From Chitinophagaceae bacterium (GTDB taxonomy: Bacteria; Bacteroidota; Bacteroidia; Chitinophagales; Chitinophagaceae), in the NCBI GenBank assembly GCA_019638615.1, contig JAHBTL010000012.1:1-64000 (forward strand): a stretch of 64,000 nucleotides of DNA, read 5' to 3'. Positions within the stretch are counted from its first letter, which is position 1; every line of letters begins with the position of its first letter. This document shows, piece after piece, positions 9,911-20,879 of the stretch. The notes beneath the pieces are model-generated. The model saw nothing but the letters and a program-made list of their open reading frames with translations, did no database searches and had not been told where the DNA came from. Position numbers and translations under genes: made by a program.

Positions 9911-10672
9911 ATGCTTAAGGGTAAAATCATTCTGCTCACAGGCGGTGCCGATGGTATTGGCTGGGAATGTGCAAAAGCATATGATAAAAACGGGGCCCGT
10001 GTTTGTATCGCAGATAAAAATCCTGTTACTGCTCAAAAGCTGGCTGAATTAAAGGGCGGGCATATATGTATGCGTTGTGATGTTACCAATGAGCAAAATG
10101 TTAAAGAAACGATCGGAGCCATCATACATAAATTCGGGCGCCTGGATATCATCCATAACAATGCAGGCATCGCATATCCTTCGAGACCACTGCATGATAC
10201 CGCTGATGAGGAGTGGGACCTGTTGCTGAATGTAAATTTAAAAAGCATACTGTATACTACCCGGCATGGAATTGAACATTTAAAAAAGTCAAAGGGTGTC
10301 ATACTAAATACCAGTTCTGTGGTGGGGAGTATTGGACAGGATAACCATGCCGCTTATGTTGCCACCAAAGGAGCGGTGAATGCCCTTACCAAGGCAATGG
10401 CGCTCGACTATGCGCCGGATGGCATCCGTGTAAATGCTGTAAGTCCCGCTGCTGTAAAAACCAGCACATTAAAAACCTGGAGCGATGAGCAACCAGGCAA
10501 AGAGTTGATTGAAAAATATCTGGACAACCTGCAACCCCTGGGCAAATTACCGGAGGGAGATGTAATAGCAGATGCGGCAGTATTCTTACTAAGCGATGCG
10601 GCCCGCTTTATTACCGGCTGCATTTTACCGGTAAGCGGCGGCGCTGAACTGGGATACAGGACAATACTATAA
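9911..10672 (+). CDS. short-chain dehydrogenase/reductase, probable fucose-pathway dehydrogenase
   Basis: This 253-residue SDR has the cofactor motif TGGADGIG (residues 10-17), NNAG (83-86), catalytic Ser135/136, Tyr149 and Lys153 (YVATK). Asp35 after the second strand suggests a preference for NAD over NADP. It precedes L-fuconate dehydratase by 15 bases. In the non-phosphorylated fucose pathway two steps use SDR enzymes: oxidation of L-fucose to L-fuconolactone, and oxidation of 2-keto-3-deoxy-L-fuconate. The sequence does not settle which one this is; as no other dehydrogenase is present, either role is possible. It starts the plus-strand operon facing away from the AraC gene. Confidence 0.9.
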   Translation: MLKGKIILLTGGADGIGWECAKAYDKNGARVCIADKNPVTAQKLAELKGGHICMRCDVTNEQNVKETIGAIIHKFGRLDIIHNNAGIAYPSRPLHDTADEEWDLLLNVNLKSILYTTRHGIEHLKKSKGVILNTSSVVGSIGQDNHAAYVATKGAVNALTKAMALDYAPDGIRVNAVSPAAVKTSTLKTWSDEQPGKELIEKYLDNLQPLGKLPEGDVIADAAVFLLSDAARFITGCILPVSGGAELGYRTIL

Positions 10673-10687
10673 CCAAACTATAGAGAA

Positions 10688-11914
10688 GTGATCACTACTA
10701 TTCATATCAGCGACAGAAGGTTTACACTTGCTGCCGGTGCAGGCAGCGATGCTGTACATACAGATCCGCAATATTCATACGCTTTAACACAGTTGGCGGA
10801 CAGCAGCGGAACGATTGCCAGCGGACTGGCTTTTACGGTTGGTGCAGGCAACGAGCTGGTATGCCAGGCAGCTAAATTTTATGCCGAAAAGCTGATCGGC
10901 TATGATATTGAGGAATTAATGTCGGATTTTGGCTACTGGTTCAGGAACGTATCTAATGAACAGCAATTCAGGTGGCTGGGCCCTCACAAAGGCATTGTGC
11001 ACCTTGGACTGGCGAGTGTAACCAACGCCTGCTTCGATCTTTGGGCAAAGAAAAAAGGCGTGCCTTTGTGGAAATTATTAACAGACCTTACACCAGAGCA
11101 AATTGCGGATACGCTGGACCTGTCCTACCTGGAAGACACACTTACCAGGGAAGAGGTGATTGATATGCTGAAGCAACAGCAGGAAGGAAGAGCTGAAAGG
11201 GAGATGATCATTGAAAAGGGATACCCCGGGTATGATACTTCCGTAGGGTGGTTTAATTATGACGATGAAAAAATACGTTCCAATTGCCGGAAAGCCATTG
11301 ATAACGGGTTTACAGCGCTAAAGCTGAAAGTGGGCTCTGCAGATGCACAACGTGATATCCGGCGCACGGCGATTGTAAGGGAAGTAGCAGGAGATGATAT
11401 TAAAGTAATGGTAGATGCCAACCAGCAATGGACATTACCACAGGCCATCGCTGTTTGTACCGAGCTAAAGAAAATGAACCCTTACTGGATTGAAGAACCT
11501 ACTCATCCCGATGATGTGTTAGGTCATCAAACGCTTGCCAAAGCCATTGCGCCGTTAAAGCTTGCAGTGGGCGAACATATTCCCAACCGCATTGTATTCA
11601 AGAACTATTTGCAGACAGGCTGCGCCTCATTTATACAGGTAGACGCGGTACGCGTTGGAGGAGTAAGTGAGTTTATAACCGTGAGCCTGCTGGCCAAAAA
11701 GTTTGGTATACCTGTGGTACCGCATGTGGGAGACATGGGACAGTTGCACCAGCATCTTGTTCTGTTCAATCATATTGCGATCGGTCACGAGGTGTTATTC
11801 CTTGAACATATTCCGCACCTGAAAGCGCATTTTGTACATCCTGTTACAATACAGGATGGAGTGTACATAACGCCCCGGGAAGCCGGCAGCAGTTGCGATT
11901 TAGTGGATGAATAA
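10688..11914 (+). CDS. fucD: L-fuconate dehydratase, enolase superfamily
   Basis: This 408-residue enzyme would dehydrate L-fuconate to 2-keto-3-deoxy-L-fuconate in the cytoplasm. Enolase-superfamily residues are in place: the KLK motif (Lys212, Lys214), metal ligands Asp243 (MVDANQQW), Glu269/270 (WIEEP) and Glu296 (VGEHIPNR), and His346 in VVPHVGDMGQLHQHL. The GEHIPNR and HVGDMGQLHQHLV blocks are characteristic of fuconate dehydratases rather than other mandelate-racemase relatives. The start is a GTG at 10688, 15 bases after the SDR stop; no in-frame ATG before it fits. It identifies the locus as a fucose catabolic locus independently of the two fucosidases. Specificity for L-fuconate over close isomers (L-galactonate, D-arabinonate) is family knowledge. 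Confidence 0.9.
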   Translation: MITTIHISDRRFTLAAGAGSDAVHTDPQYSYALTQLADSSGTIASGLAFTVGAGNELVCQAAKFYAEKLIGYDIEELMSDFGYWFRNVSNEQQFRWLGPHKGIVHLGLASVTNACFDLWAKKKGVPLWKLLTDLTPEQIADTLDLSYLEDTLTREEVIDMLKQQQEGRAEREMIIEKGYPGYDTSVGWFNYDDEKIRSNCRKAIDNGFTALKLKVGSADAQRDIRRTAIVREVAGDDIKVMVDANQQWTLPQAIAVCTELKKMNPYWIEEPTHPDDVLGHQTLAKAIAPLKLAVGEHIPNRIVFKNYLQTGCASFIQVDAVRVGGVSEFITVSLLAKKFGIPVVPHVGDMGQLHQHLVLFNHIAIGHEVLFLEHIPHLKAHFVHPVTIQDGVYITPREAGSSCDLVDE

Positions 11915-11964
11915 TACATACCAAAAGACAGGTCGAATTTTTTTACTGCTTTATAAAATATGTA

Positions 11965-13614
11965 ATGATTGCAGGTATTGATATTGCCATAAGTATTGCG
12001 TATGTTCTTTTTATTGTTAGCATAGGGCTTTGGACCGGCAGGAGAAAGAGCAGGAAAGAATCCGCCGGCAGCAAAGAATATTTCCTGGCAGGCAAAACTT
12101 TGCGCTGGCCTATGATCGGGCTGGCATTGTTCGCCACCAATATTTCCTGCCTTCACCTGGTAAGCCTGGCCCAGAGTGGTTTTGATTCTGGACTGCTGAA
12201 CGGGAATTTCGAGTGGATGGCGGCATTTACGCTTATCCTGTTGGCCTTGTTTTTTGTACCCTTTTATATACGATCCGGTATTTCAACGCTACCTGATTTT
12301 TTGGAAAGAAGATACAACAAGGCATGCCGCGACTGGCTTGCATTCGTTTCTGTTTTATCAGCAATTATTATCCACATCGCCTTTTCTTTTTTGGCAGGCG
12401 GCATTGTGCTGGAAACATTGTTTGGGATCAACATGTACATAAGTGTCATCGTCATAGCGCTGCTTACAGGTTTATATACCATTGTAGGAGGACTGAAAGC
12501 GGTAGTGGTAACGGAAACCATCCAGAGTGTGGTATTGATAACAGGGGCCATTATTATTACTTACTTTTCGTGGGACAAAATAGGAGGATGGGAAAACACG
12601 ACAGCAGTGTTAAGCAAAAATAATTCGCTGGATAAACTGGACATGCTGCGGCCGCTTGGCGATCCAGGCGGTATGAGCTGGGCGGCGGTATTCCTGGGCT
12701 ACCCTGTTTTAGGTATCTGGTATTGGTGTGCCGACCAAACCATCGTTCAAAGAACATTGGGCGCTAAAGACGAAAACAATGCCAGGGTAGGCGCACTATT
12801 TTGCGGATTTATAAAAATATTGCCCGTGTTTATTTTTGTGTTGCCCGGTTTATTCGCTTACGCATTGTATCATTCAAATGCGATGGACTTAAGCAGCCTT
12901 CAATATACAGGCGCCGATGGCGAAACCACACTTAACACAAAAGGGATTTACACGTTAATGATCACTCAACTGCTGCCAACGGGTTTGGTCGGCATTCTGG
13001 TGGCTGCTTTGCTCTCGGGGTTGATGAGCCAGATAGCCGGCGCATTAAACTCAATCGCCACATTATGCAGTTATGATCTGTATAAAAGATTTAAGCCCGG
13101 AACAACGGACAAAAAACTAGTACAGGTTGGGAAATGGTCTGCAGGAATTGCACTGGTTTTATCCATTGGCCTGTTGCCTTTGCTCAATCAATATCAAAGC
13201 TTGTTTGAAGGCATCAATGATGTGATAGCGCACATTGCTCCGCCCATCACCTGTGTTTTCTTACTGGGTATTTTTTGGAAAAAAGCATCGGCGCAGTCGG
13301 CGCAATACACGCTGTGGATCGGGTCACTGTTAGGCGCCGCGGTGTATGCAATTAATAAGCTGAATCCTGAGACAGTAATAGGTAAAATACCTTTTATGAT
13401 GATGGCCTTCTATCTTTTTTGTACCTGTGTACTGATGCAGGTGATCTTTTCTTATGCATATCCAGTCCGGCATACGGAGCAAAGCGAAAAATTGTATTGG
13501 AGATCTGTTTGGGAGCCATTGAAGGCAAAGGGGTGGAGAGGGATCGGCAACTATAAAGCCTTATCTGTGTTGCTGCTTTTGATCATGGGAGTGCTGTACT
13601 GGACATTCCGGTAA
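11965..13614 (+). CDS. sodium/solute symporter (SSS family), probable sugar importer
   Basis: This 549-residue inner-membrane protein has about 13-14 hydrophobic helices. Family patterns include GLWTGRRKSRKESAGSKEYFLAGKTLRWPMIGLALFATNIS near the N-terminus and GLLNGNFEWMAAF, and WYWCADQTIVQRTLGAKDENNARVGALFCGFIKI in the middle, as in SGLT-type sugar carriers. It lies 50 bases after fuconate dehydratase and before a fucosidase, so sodium-driven uptake of L-fucose across the inner membrane is the simplest role. The sequence alone shows the family, not the substrate. Confidence 0.92.
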   Translation: MIAGIDIAISIAYVLFIVSIGLWTGRRKSRKESAGSKEYFLAGKTLRWPMIGLALFATNISCLHLVSLAQSGFDSGLLNGNFEWMAAFTLILLALFFVPFYIRSGISTLPDFLERRYNKACRDWLAFVSVLSAIIIHIAFSFLAGGIVLETLFGINMYISVIVIALLTGLYTIVGGLKAVVVTETIQSVVLITGAIIITYFSWDKIGGWENTTAVLSKNNSLDKLDMLRPLGDPGGMSWAAVFLGYPVLGIWYWCADQTIVQRTLGAKDENNARVGALFCGFIKILPVFIFVLPGLFAYALYHSNAMDLSSLQYTGADGETTLNTKGIYTLMITQLLPTGLVGILVAALLSGLMSQIAGALNSIATLCSYDLYKRFKPGTTDKKLVQVGKWSAGIALVLSIGLLPLLNQYQSLFEGINDVIAHIAPPITCVFLLGIFWKKASAQSAQYTLWIGSLLGAAVYAINKLNPETVIGKIPFMMMAFYLFCTCVLMQVIFSYAYPVRHTEQSEKLYWRSVWEPLKAKGWRGIGNYKALSVLLLLIMGVLYWTFR

Positions 13615-13798
13615 AGCATTGTACCCCGGCATATTTCTGTAACAGGATATACCAAAAGCCGCAACAGAACATGCGGGCGGCAGGTTGCTGAACAATGAAG
13701 TGAATAACGCTCCGGCCGACTCAGCATAAACTTTGTGAAAGATGATCCCTGCCGGCGGAGTAGCAAAGAGACCCCGCAAAAAATAAAAATAATAACCG

Positions 13799-15112
13799 AT
13801 GTATAAAAAATTAATGTACGCATGTGTTTGCCTGATGCTTGTTGTAACGGCTGTGGCTCAAAGTCAAAAAGATATTGCGTTGAAAAATTTCATGAATGAC
13901 AGGTTTGGGATGTTCATCCATTGGGGACCGGTCAGCCTGCGTGGAACCGAAATAGGATGGAGCCGCGACAGGGAAATATCAAAGGAAGATTACGACAGCT
14001 TATACAGGGAGTTCAACCCGGTATTGTTCAATGCTGACGAGTGGGTCAAAGTTGCAAAGGATGCGGGCATGAAGTATCTTACTATTACAGCCCGGCATCA
14101 CGATGGGTTTTGCCTGTGGCCCACAAAGTTTACACACTACAACATAATGAACACTCCGTATAAGACAGATATTGTTGGAGCACTGAGTAAAGCCTGCAAG
14201 AAACAGGGCATCAAATTTTGTATTTATTATTCCATACTGGACTGGTGGCACCCCGAATACCCGTTGCACTCTGCCCATAACAAACCGGCTCCTGATCCAA
14301 AATCGGATATGACAAAGTATATCGGCTATTTGAAGAACCAGTTAAAAGAGCTCATTACCAGTTACGATCCTTATATGCTGTGGTTTGACGGGCAATGGGA
14401 AGCTCCGTGGACAGACGAAATGGGTAAAGAAATTTATAATTATATACATGCGCTCAAACCCGGTATTATCTGCAATAACAGGCTGGGAAAAGAGTTTGCG
14501 GCCATGGAAAATAAAAACATCGACGCTTCCAGGATAATCGGGGATTACGATACGCCCGAACAGGTTGTTGGCAGGCTGAATATGACCACGCCCTGGGAAA
14601 GCTGCTTTACCCTGGGTGATCAGTGGGCCTGGAAACCCAACGACAAGATCAAGCCGCTCCAGACCTGTCTTTCCATTCTCAGCAAAACAGCCGCCGGCAA
14701 CGGCAACCTGTTACTGAATGTAGGGCCAATGCCCGACGGGAGGATAGAACAACGACAGATACGCCTGTTAAAAGAAATAGGCGACTGGCTAAAAGTAAAC
14801 GGTGAGGCAGTATACGGTACGAAAGGCGGACCTTATGAACCTGGAAAAAATTATGCAACCACCCGCAAAGCCAATAAAATATATGTGCATGTGATCAATA
14901 CCGACACTTCGACACTTGCCCTCGGCGCTATTGCCGGAAGAAAAGTCATGAAAGCTTACACTATGTCGGGCGAAAAAGTTGCTGTAGAAACCGAAAATGG
15001 TTCTTTCATGCTACAGCTTCCTCAAAGCCAGGCAGGAAGGCTGCAATATGTTATTGTTTTGGAGATGGATGGAAATACAGAGGATCTGCCCGTGATCCAA
15101 TCATCTTTTTAA
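13799..15112 (+). CDS. alpha-L-fucosidase, GH29 family, secreted
   Basis: This 437-residue GH29 enzyme has a Sec signal peptide (residues 1-20, LMLVVTAVAQ). The GH29 blocks are FGMFIHWGP (36-44), ITARHHDGFCLWPT (96-109) and LWFDGQW with probable nucleophile Asp197. TAAGNGNLLLNVGPMPDG closes the barrel, and a C-terminal beta domain of about 80 residues follows. It differs clearly from the Tat-exported GH29 at the other end of the locus, so the two are not a recent duplication and may act on different linkages. It is 184 bases after the symporter gene and 43 before the mutarotase. Periplasmic location is likely because there is no lipobox. Confidence 0.93.
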   Translation: MYKKLMYACVCLMLVVTAVAQSQKDIALKNFMNDRFGMFIHWGPVSLRGTEIGWSRDREISKEDYDSLYREFNPVLFNADEWVKVAKDAGMKYLTITARHHDGFCLWPTKFTHYNIMNTPYKTDIVGALSKACKKQGIKFCIYYSILDWWHPEYPLHSAHNKPAPDPKSDMTKYIGYLKNQLKELITSYDPYMLWFDGQWEAPWTDEMGKEIYNYIHALKPGIICNNRLGKEFAAMENKNIDASRIIGDYDTPEQVVGRLNMTTPWESCFTLGDQWAWKPNDKIKPLQTCLSILSKTAAGNGNLLLNVGPMPDGRIEQRQIRLLKEIGDWLKVNGEAVYGTKGGPYEPGKNYATTRKANKIYVHVINTDTSTLALGAIAGRKVMKAYTMSGEKVAVETENGSFMLQLPQSQAGRLQYVIVLEMDGNTEDLPVIQSSF

Positions 15113-15155
15113 AAATCCGGCAACTGCATTCTTCAGACATTATAAAACGATTTTT

Positions 15156-15629
15156 ATGAAAAAGATCTCAGCGGTTTTTCCATTAACGGCAATATTGCTT
15201 TTTATTGCAGGATGTAACCCACCTGTTGAACAAGCTACAGCAACTGCGGGGGTTTCCAACGAAGGATCCACGGATCCTGCATCAGGGAAAGCAGTACGCT
15301 ATGGAATGATAACAGAACTAAAAACGGAAAAGGTATTGCGTTACAAAGAGCTGCATGCGGCGGTATGGCCGGCTGTATTGAAAAAAATAACGGAATGCAA
15401 TATCCGCAATTACTCCATCTACCTTAAAGAAGTGGATGGTAAGCCTTACCTGTTCAGCTATTGGGAATATACCGGCGATGATTTTGCCGCCGATATGAAA
15501 AAGATGGCAGCCGATACCACTACCCAACGATGGTGGAAGGAAACAGCCCCTCTGCAGGTTCCTCTCCCTGATGCAGCGGAGAAAGGTGAAACCTGGAGTA
15601 TGATGGAAGAAGTATTCCATACAGATTGA
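15156..15629 (+). CDS. lipoprotein L-rhamnose/L-fucose mutarotase-type protein
   Basis: This 157-residue protein is a member of the L-rhamnose mutarotase (RhaM/DUF718) family. Family signatures are RYGMITEL, RYKELHAAVWPAVLKKITECNIRNYSIYL, LFSYWEY, TTQRWWK and the C-terminal MEEVFHTD. Cytoplasmic RhaM proteins are about 105 residues long; here they are preceded by a lipoprotein signal peptide ending at Cys20 (LFIAGC) and a Ser/Thr/Ala-rich linker to about residue 46. The enzyme should therefore be anchored in the envelope and interconvert sugar anomers outside the cytoplasm, just after release by the fucosidases. Fucose rather than rhamnose as substrate is inferred from the locus. It is the last gene of the plus-strand series. 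Confidence 0.85.
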   Translation: MKKISAVFPLTAILLFIAGCNPPVEQATATAGVSNEGSTDPASGKAVRYGMITELKTEKVLRYKELHAAVWPAVLKKITECNIRNYSIYLKEVDGKPYLFSYWEYTGDDFAADMKKMAADTTTQRWWKETAPLQVPLPDAAEKGETWSMMEEVFHTD

Positions 15630-16353
15630 AAGGGAGTGACCAAAAAAGTCGTTGAACATATTGGATATGTAAACAATTAGTGGACCCAATCGCTCCTGTT
15701 CCTTTTGTTTGTATTGCGATCCCAACCGAAGGTAGGGAGAGGAATCTATAGCAAAAGGCTATAAATATAGAAGCAGTGACTGGCGCGAAGATAGATGCCT
15801 CATACTTCGGCATGACAGCAGTGGTACATCGATCATCACTTATTCTGTTGTTCAGCATAGCTGCCATAATCTGGCATTGGCGGCAGGAATCCCGACTGTG
15901 TCGGGAAGGCAATCTCATTAATAATAACGGTTTAAGTGTTTGGAATTGCTTCTCCGCCGCGGCGGATGCCAATGACATGTTATCCAGTTTGATGTTTATC
16001 AACCGGTTGTGAACTTCAATTTGTTGTTGCACAAACTCAGTTCTCCTTTTAACTACAATTCCTCCGCTTTTTTCTGTTACTTTTTTGCGGAAAAAAGTAA
16101 CCCGAAAGCCGCCGAAATCCCTGCCAGCCGGCAGGCTGGGACTACGGCCGATTTCGGGAACGCTCTGATGAAGCTTTAGTACTACTGTGAATTCAGCAAC
16201 AGAACCCTGATACGTTTGCTGATAACTAAGCCGACTTAGGATACTTACAAATCAGAAAGCTGTAACAAGCAAATGCAACATGTCATATCTTCATTGATTT
16301 GGCCCCTAATTTTTTACTCGCAATGACGCCTTTTTGGTTATCCCCGCAGGAAC
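15630..16353. repeat. intergenic region with several hairpin repeats, no convincing gene
   Basis: The gap between the mutarotase gene and groEL shows no credible coding region on either strand. It holds perfect inverted repeats: 15890-15906 (7-base stem TCCCGAC, 3-base loop), 15953-15966 (14-base palindrome TCCGCCGCGGCGGA), 16076-16101 (11-base stem GTTACTTTTTT, loop GCGG) and arms CCGAAATC/GATTTCGG at 16112-16119 and 16150-16157 enclosing an inner CCAGCC/GGCTGG hairpin. The clustering suggests interspersed non-coding repeats rather than one terminator. Confidence 0.6.
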
Positions 16354-16385
16354 AAAAAAATCCCGCCTCTATATTGGAGACGGGA
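16354..16385 (-). terminator. Rho-independent terminator of groES-groEL
   Basis: Read on the minus strand this is a 9-base stem (TCCCGTCTC with GAGGCGGGA, one G-T pair), a 7-base loop and then seven T residues. It lies 34 bases after the groEL stop. Confidence 0.85.
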
Positions 16386-16418
16386 TGATATATTTCCTTC
16401 AGGAAGAAGGGAAAAGGT

Positions 16419-18142
<1,724 letters not shown>

Positions 18143-18155
18143 TATTGTACTGTTA

Positions 18156-18437
18156 TTAAACGATCGCGAGAATGTCTGATTCCCTCATGATCAGGTAATC
18201 AGCGCCGTCAATCGTTATTTCAGTACCGGCATATTTGCCATACAATACGGTATCTCCGGATTTTACACTTACCGGCTCATCTTTTTTACCAGGACCAGCA
18301 GCAACTACTGTACCACGCTGCGGTTTTTCTTTAGCAGTATCGGGAATGATAATGCCCCCGGCAGTCTTTTCTTCAGCAGGAGCTGGTTTCACGATCACCC
18401 TGTCATGGAGGGGAGTTACATTAATCTTTTTGGACAT
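18156..18437 (-). CDS. groS: co-chaperonin GroES (Hsp10)
   Basis: This 93-residue protein caps the GroEL ring. It shows the family blocks [12 protein letters not shown], the mobile loop region [30 protein letters not shown] and [32 protein letters not shown]. It lies upstream of groEL on the minus strand in the normal order, with 93 bases between. A TAnnTTTG promoter box is present upstream. Confidence 0.99.
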   Translation of the reverse strand: MSKKINVTPLHDRVIVKPAPAEEKTAGGIIIPDTAKEKPQRGTVVAAGPGKKDEPVSVKSGDTVLYGKYAGTEITIDGADYLIMRESDILAIV

Positions 18438-18491
18438 AATTAAATTTTTTTGTGTTGGTTAAAGATTGAATTTATAAATCTTTAAGGCGGA

Positions 18492-18499
18492 CAAAGGTA
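18492..18499 (-). promoter_or_regulatory. candidate -7 box (TACCTTTG) for groES-groEL
   Basis: Read on the minus strand, TACCTTTG fits the Bacteroidetes -7 consensus TAnnTTTG, 54 bases before the groES start. TTG/TTTG triplets lie upstream, but none at the ideal distance, so the -33 element is unassigned. Confidence 0.5.
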
Positions 18500-18597
18500 A
18501 ACGAATAATATGCCAAAGCGGCAATGCCGGAAAAAATTTCAGTTTTTGTTACCATCAGGCAGTTGAAATGAAAAACTTGACAGAAACAGGAGGAAAC

Positions 18598-18857
18598 AGA
18601 TATGCCAAATTTGCGGGTTAGGGGTTGCAGGTTACAAGTCACAAGTTTCAGGTTGGGAGTTTGAGGTGTAGAGTTTCGGGTTACAGGTTGCAGGTTTTTA
18701 AGACACATACACCCCATACTCTATGCCCTGTACCTCTGTTACAGGTTAGGCTACAAATGGGTCGCTGACAACCCATCTCAAATCTCACAAAAGACACTGA
18801 CGGCTGATAGCCGACAGCCGATAGCTCGTTGTAACCTGCAACTTGTAACTTAAATTT
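18598..18857. repeat. composite degenerate intergenic repeat (copy 1)
   Basis: The spacer between groES and nusB contains three simple motifs also found at three other intergenic sites here. Motif A is like GTTACAAGTTGCAGGTT (18618-18645, 18670-18697, inverted at 18829-18850), motif B is TTTGAGAT-like (inverted CATCTCAAATCTC near 18774-18786), and motif C is GCTGATAGCCGACAGC-like (18803-18826). No coding potential is convincing. Confidence 0.6.
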
Positions 18858-18894
18858 CCTACCTTCGCCGCCTTACAATAGTTCTTTATAAAAT

Positions 18895-19824
18895 ATGATC
18901 AGCAGAAGAAATATCCGGGTAAAAGTAATGCAAACCCTTTATACCATTGAGTCGGCCGATGAGCAACTGCTACCCGGAAAGGCAGTAAATTTATTAGAAA
19001 AGCACCTTGAGCAGTCAAGACATATATTTGTATACCTCATTCATTTTATTACACAGGTAGCCCGCTACGCTGAAACCGATTCCCATATCCGGTCGTCCAA
19101 GCATCTTCCATCGGCACAGGATCTGAATGTAAACATAAAGATCGCCGGTAATGAAATAGTATGGAAAATACTGGAAGATGGCTCCTATATAAAGGCAGTG
19201 AACGAAGTGAAACCGCAGCAGTGGGACAACCCCGAGCTGATACGCAAAACCTACCTGCAACTGATTGAAACACCGGTATATAAGGAATATATACAGGCCC
19301 AGGAACGCAATAAAAAAGCGGAAAAAAACATCCTGGAATTCATCTTTACCGACCTGATGCTCCCGAATGATGATTTCATTTCGCACATGGACGATACTTT
19401 TATTCATTGGGATGATGATGCCGAAATGATGAATCAGTTGGTTTTGAACTTTTTGCAAAAGCCTTCACATGCTGATTTCCAGGATATGCTGGGCGGGGAA
19501 AAAAGAAAATTTGCCCACGAACTGCTGGAAACAGTGCTCAGCAAAAAAGAACTCTGCATGGAGCTCATCAAGCCCAGGCTAAAAAACTGGGATGCAGAGA
19601 GAATTGCCCTGCTGGATATGATATTGATGCAAATGGGCGTATGCGAATTTCTTTATTTTGATACCATTCCCACCAAGGTAACCATTAACGAATATATAGA
19701 CCTGGCAAAAGAATACAGTACGCCCCAAAGCGGACAGTTTGTCAATGGGATCCTGGATAATATTCACAAAGACCTGCTGGCGCAGGGCAAACTGAACAAG
19801 GTTTCATATAAAAAGCCGGGATGA
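18895..19824 (+). CDS. nusB: transcription antitermination factor NusB
   Basis: This 309-residue protein belongs to the NusB family, which binds boxA RNA with NusE (S10) during rRNA transcription. The start is typical (ISRRNIRVKVMQTLYTIE) and the conserved NusB C-terminal half is clear: LIKPRLKNWDAERIALLDMILMQMGVCEFLYFDTIPTKVTINEYIDLAKEYSTPQSGQFVNGILDNI. It is about twice as long as the Escherichia coli protein (139 residues) because of an inserted N-terminal helical region, which is usual in Bacteroidetes. It is the first gene of a run that continues with yajC and coaE. Confidence 0.95.
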   Translation: MISRRNIRVKVMQTLYTIESADEQLLPGKAVNLLEKHLEQSRHIFVYLIHFITQVARYAETDSHIRSSKHLPSAQDLNVNIKIAGNEIVWKILEDGSYIKAVNEVKPQQWDNPELIRKTYLQLIETPVYKEYIQAQERNKKAEKNILEFIFTDLMLPNDDFISHMDDTFIHWDDDAEMMNQLVLNFLQKPSHADFQDMLGGEKRKFAHELLETVLSKKELCMELIKPRLKNWDAERIALLDMILMQMGVCEFLYFDTIPTKVTINEYIDLAKEYSTPQSGQFVNGILDNIHKDLLAQGKLNKVSYKKPG

Positions 19825-19846
19825 CCTCTGAATAATGACCGGCTTT
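19812..19846 (+). terminator. possible terminator overlapping the nusB stop
   Basis: AAAGCCGG (19812-19819) pairs with CCGGCTTT (19839-19846), enclosing the nusB stop codon. The following T tract is weak, so this may be an attenuator or mRNA-stability hairpin. Confidence 0.35.
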
Positions 19847-19880
19847 CAGCAATATTATCCATCAACCTAAACTTATACAA

Positions 19881-20870
19881 ATGTTGCTAAAAAAAGGGTG
19901 GCTGATTTTTTTGTTTGCGCTTTCAACAGCTTATGCGGACGCCCAAACAAAACCCTACCTGGCCGAATACGCGAAGGGATACCGCGGCGGGTACATTAAA
20001 GGCCTTGAATCTGTTGACAGGTCGCTGCAGTTTGCCGTAATCGGCGACTGGGGACGGGGGGGCATGTATTTTGGTAAAGATGTAGCGGAACAGCTATCCA
20101 AAGCGGTTACGTGTATTGATGCTGAGTTTATCGTTTCAACCGGCGATAACTTTTATCCCAGCGGTGTGGCAAGCGTGCACGATCCCTTATGGAACCTGGC
20201 TTTTGAAAATGTTTTTTGGCAATACCCGCTCTGGCGCGATTGGTACGTGGTGCTGGGCAATCACGACTATGGCAGCAACCCGCAGGCGCAAATTGATTAT
20301 TCAAAGATCAGCCGCAGGTGGAATATGCCCGATTATTATTATTCCTTCAAAAGTAAAATCACCAAGGGCGTGAACGCGCTCTTTATTTTTTTGGATACCA
20401 ACCCTTTTAATTCCGGCTTTCACGACGAAAATGATACTGCCTTTCATCCCAACCTGGATACTACCGCGCAGAAAAAATGGCTGGAAGGGCTGTTATCTGA
20501 TCCCGATACCAGCATTCAATGGAAAATAGTGTTCGGGCATCACCCTATGTATACTGCCGGCAGCAGGGCTTCGCACAATTCCGAGATCAGGAATTCGCTG
20601 GAAGCCATGTTTGAAAAATACAATGTTGACCTGTATATTACCGGGCACGAGCATCACCTGCAATATTATCATCCCAAAGACAAACATACACATCACTTTA
20701 TATCCGGAGCCGGCTCCGAAGCCAATGAAGCGATGAAATCACACGGCCCGGTTGATTTCTTTGCCGCTATCCAGGGTTTTATGACCTTTTCGGTTACTCC
20801 CGGCGAAGTGCTGATGCAGGCCGTAGACCGCAATGGAAATGTGCTGACAAAACAAAAGATAAGGAAATAG
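19881..20870 (+). CDS. purple acid phosphatase-like metallophosphoesterase (TRAP type), secreted
   Basis: This 329-residue protein has a signal peptide (residues 1-21, ALSTAYADAQ). The five metallophosphoesterase blocks with metal ligands are all visible: VIGDWGRGG, VSTGDNFYPSG, VVLGNHDYGSN, KIVFGHHPMYTAG and YITGHEHHLQYY. The layout matches tartrate-resistant acid phosphatase (type 5) relatives, so hydrolysis of phosphate monoesters in the periplasm is likely. It lies between nusB and a DUF1573 lipoprotein, without an obvious functional link to either. Confidence 0.9.
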   Translation: MLLKKGWLIFLFALSTAYADAQTKPYLAEYAKGYRGGYIKGLESVDRSLQFAVIGDWGRGGMYFGKDVAEQLSKAVTCIDAEFIVSTGDNFYPSGVASVHDPLWNLAFENVFWQYPLWRDWYVVLGNHDYGSNPQAQIDYSKISRRWNMPDYYYSFKSKITKGVNALFIFLDTNPFNSGFHDENDTAFHPNLDTTAQKKWLEGLLSDPDTSIQWKIVFGHHPMYTAGSRASHNSEIRNSLEAMFEKYNVDLYITGHEHHLQYYHPKDKHTHHFISGAGSEANEAMKSHGPVDFFAAIQGFMTFSVTPGEVLMQAVDRNGNVLTKQKIRK

Positions 20871-20879
20871 GGCCGGATT

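Noticed and set aside
15520-16032. 170-residue minus-strand frame behind the mutarotase
   Set aside because: It overlaps the mutarotase 3' end and runs through hairpin repeats; the sequence is Ser/Arg/Cys-rich without domain or signal.
18438-18894. CIRCE element or other classic heat-shock operator upstream of groES
   Set aside because: No TTAGCACTC-N9-GAGTGCTAA-like inverted repeat was found; only a TAnnTTTG box.
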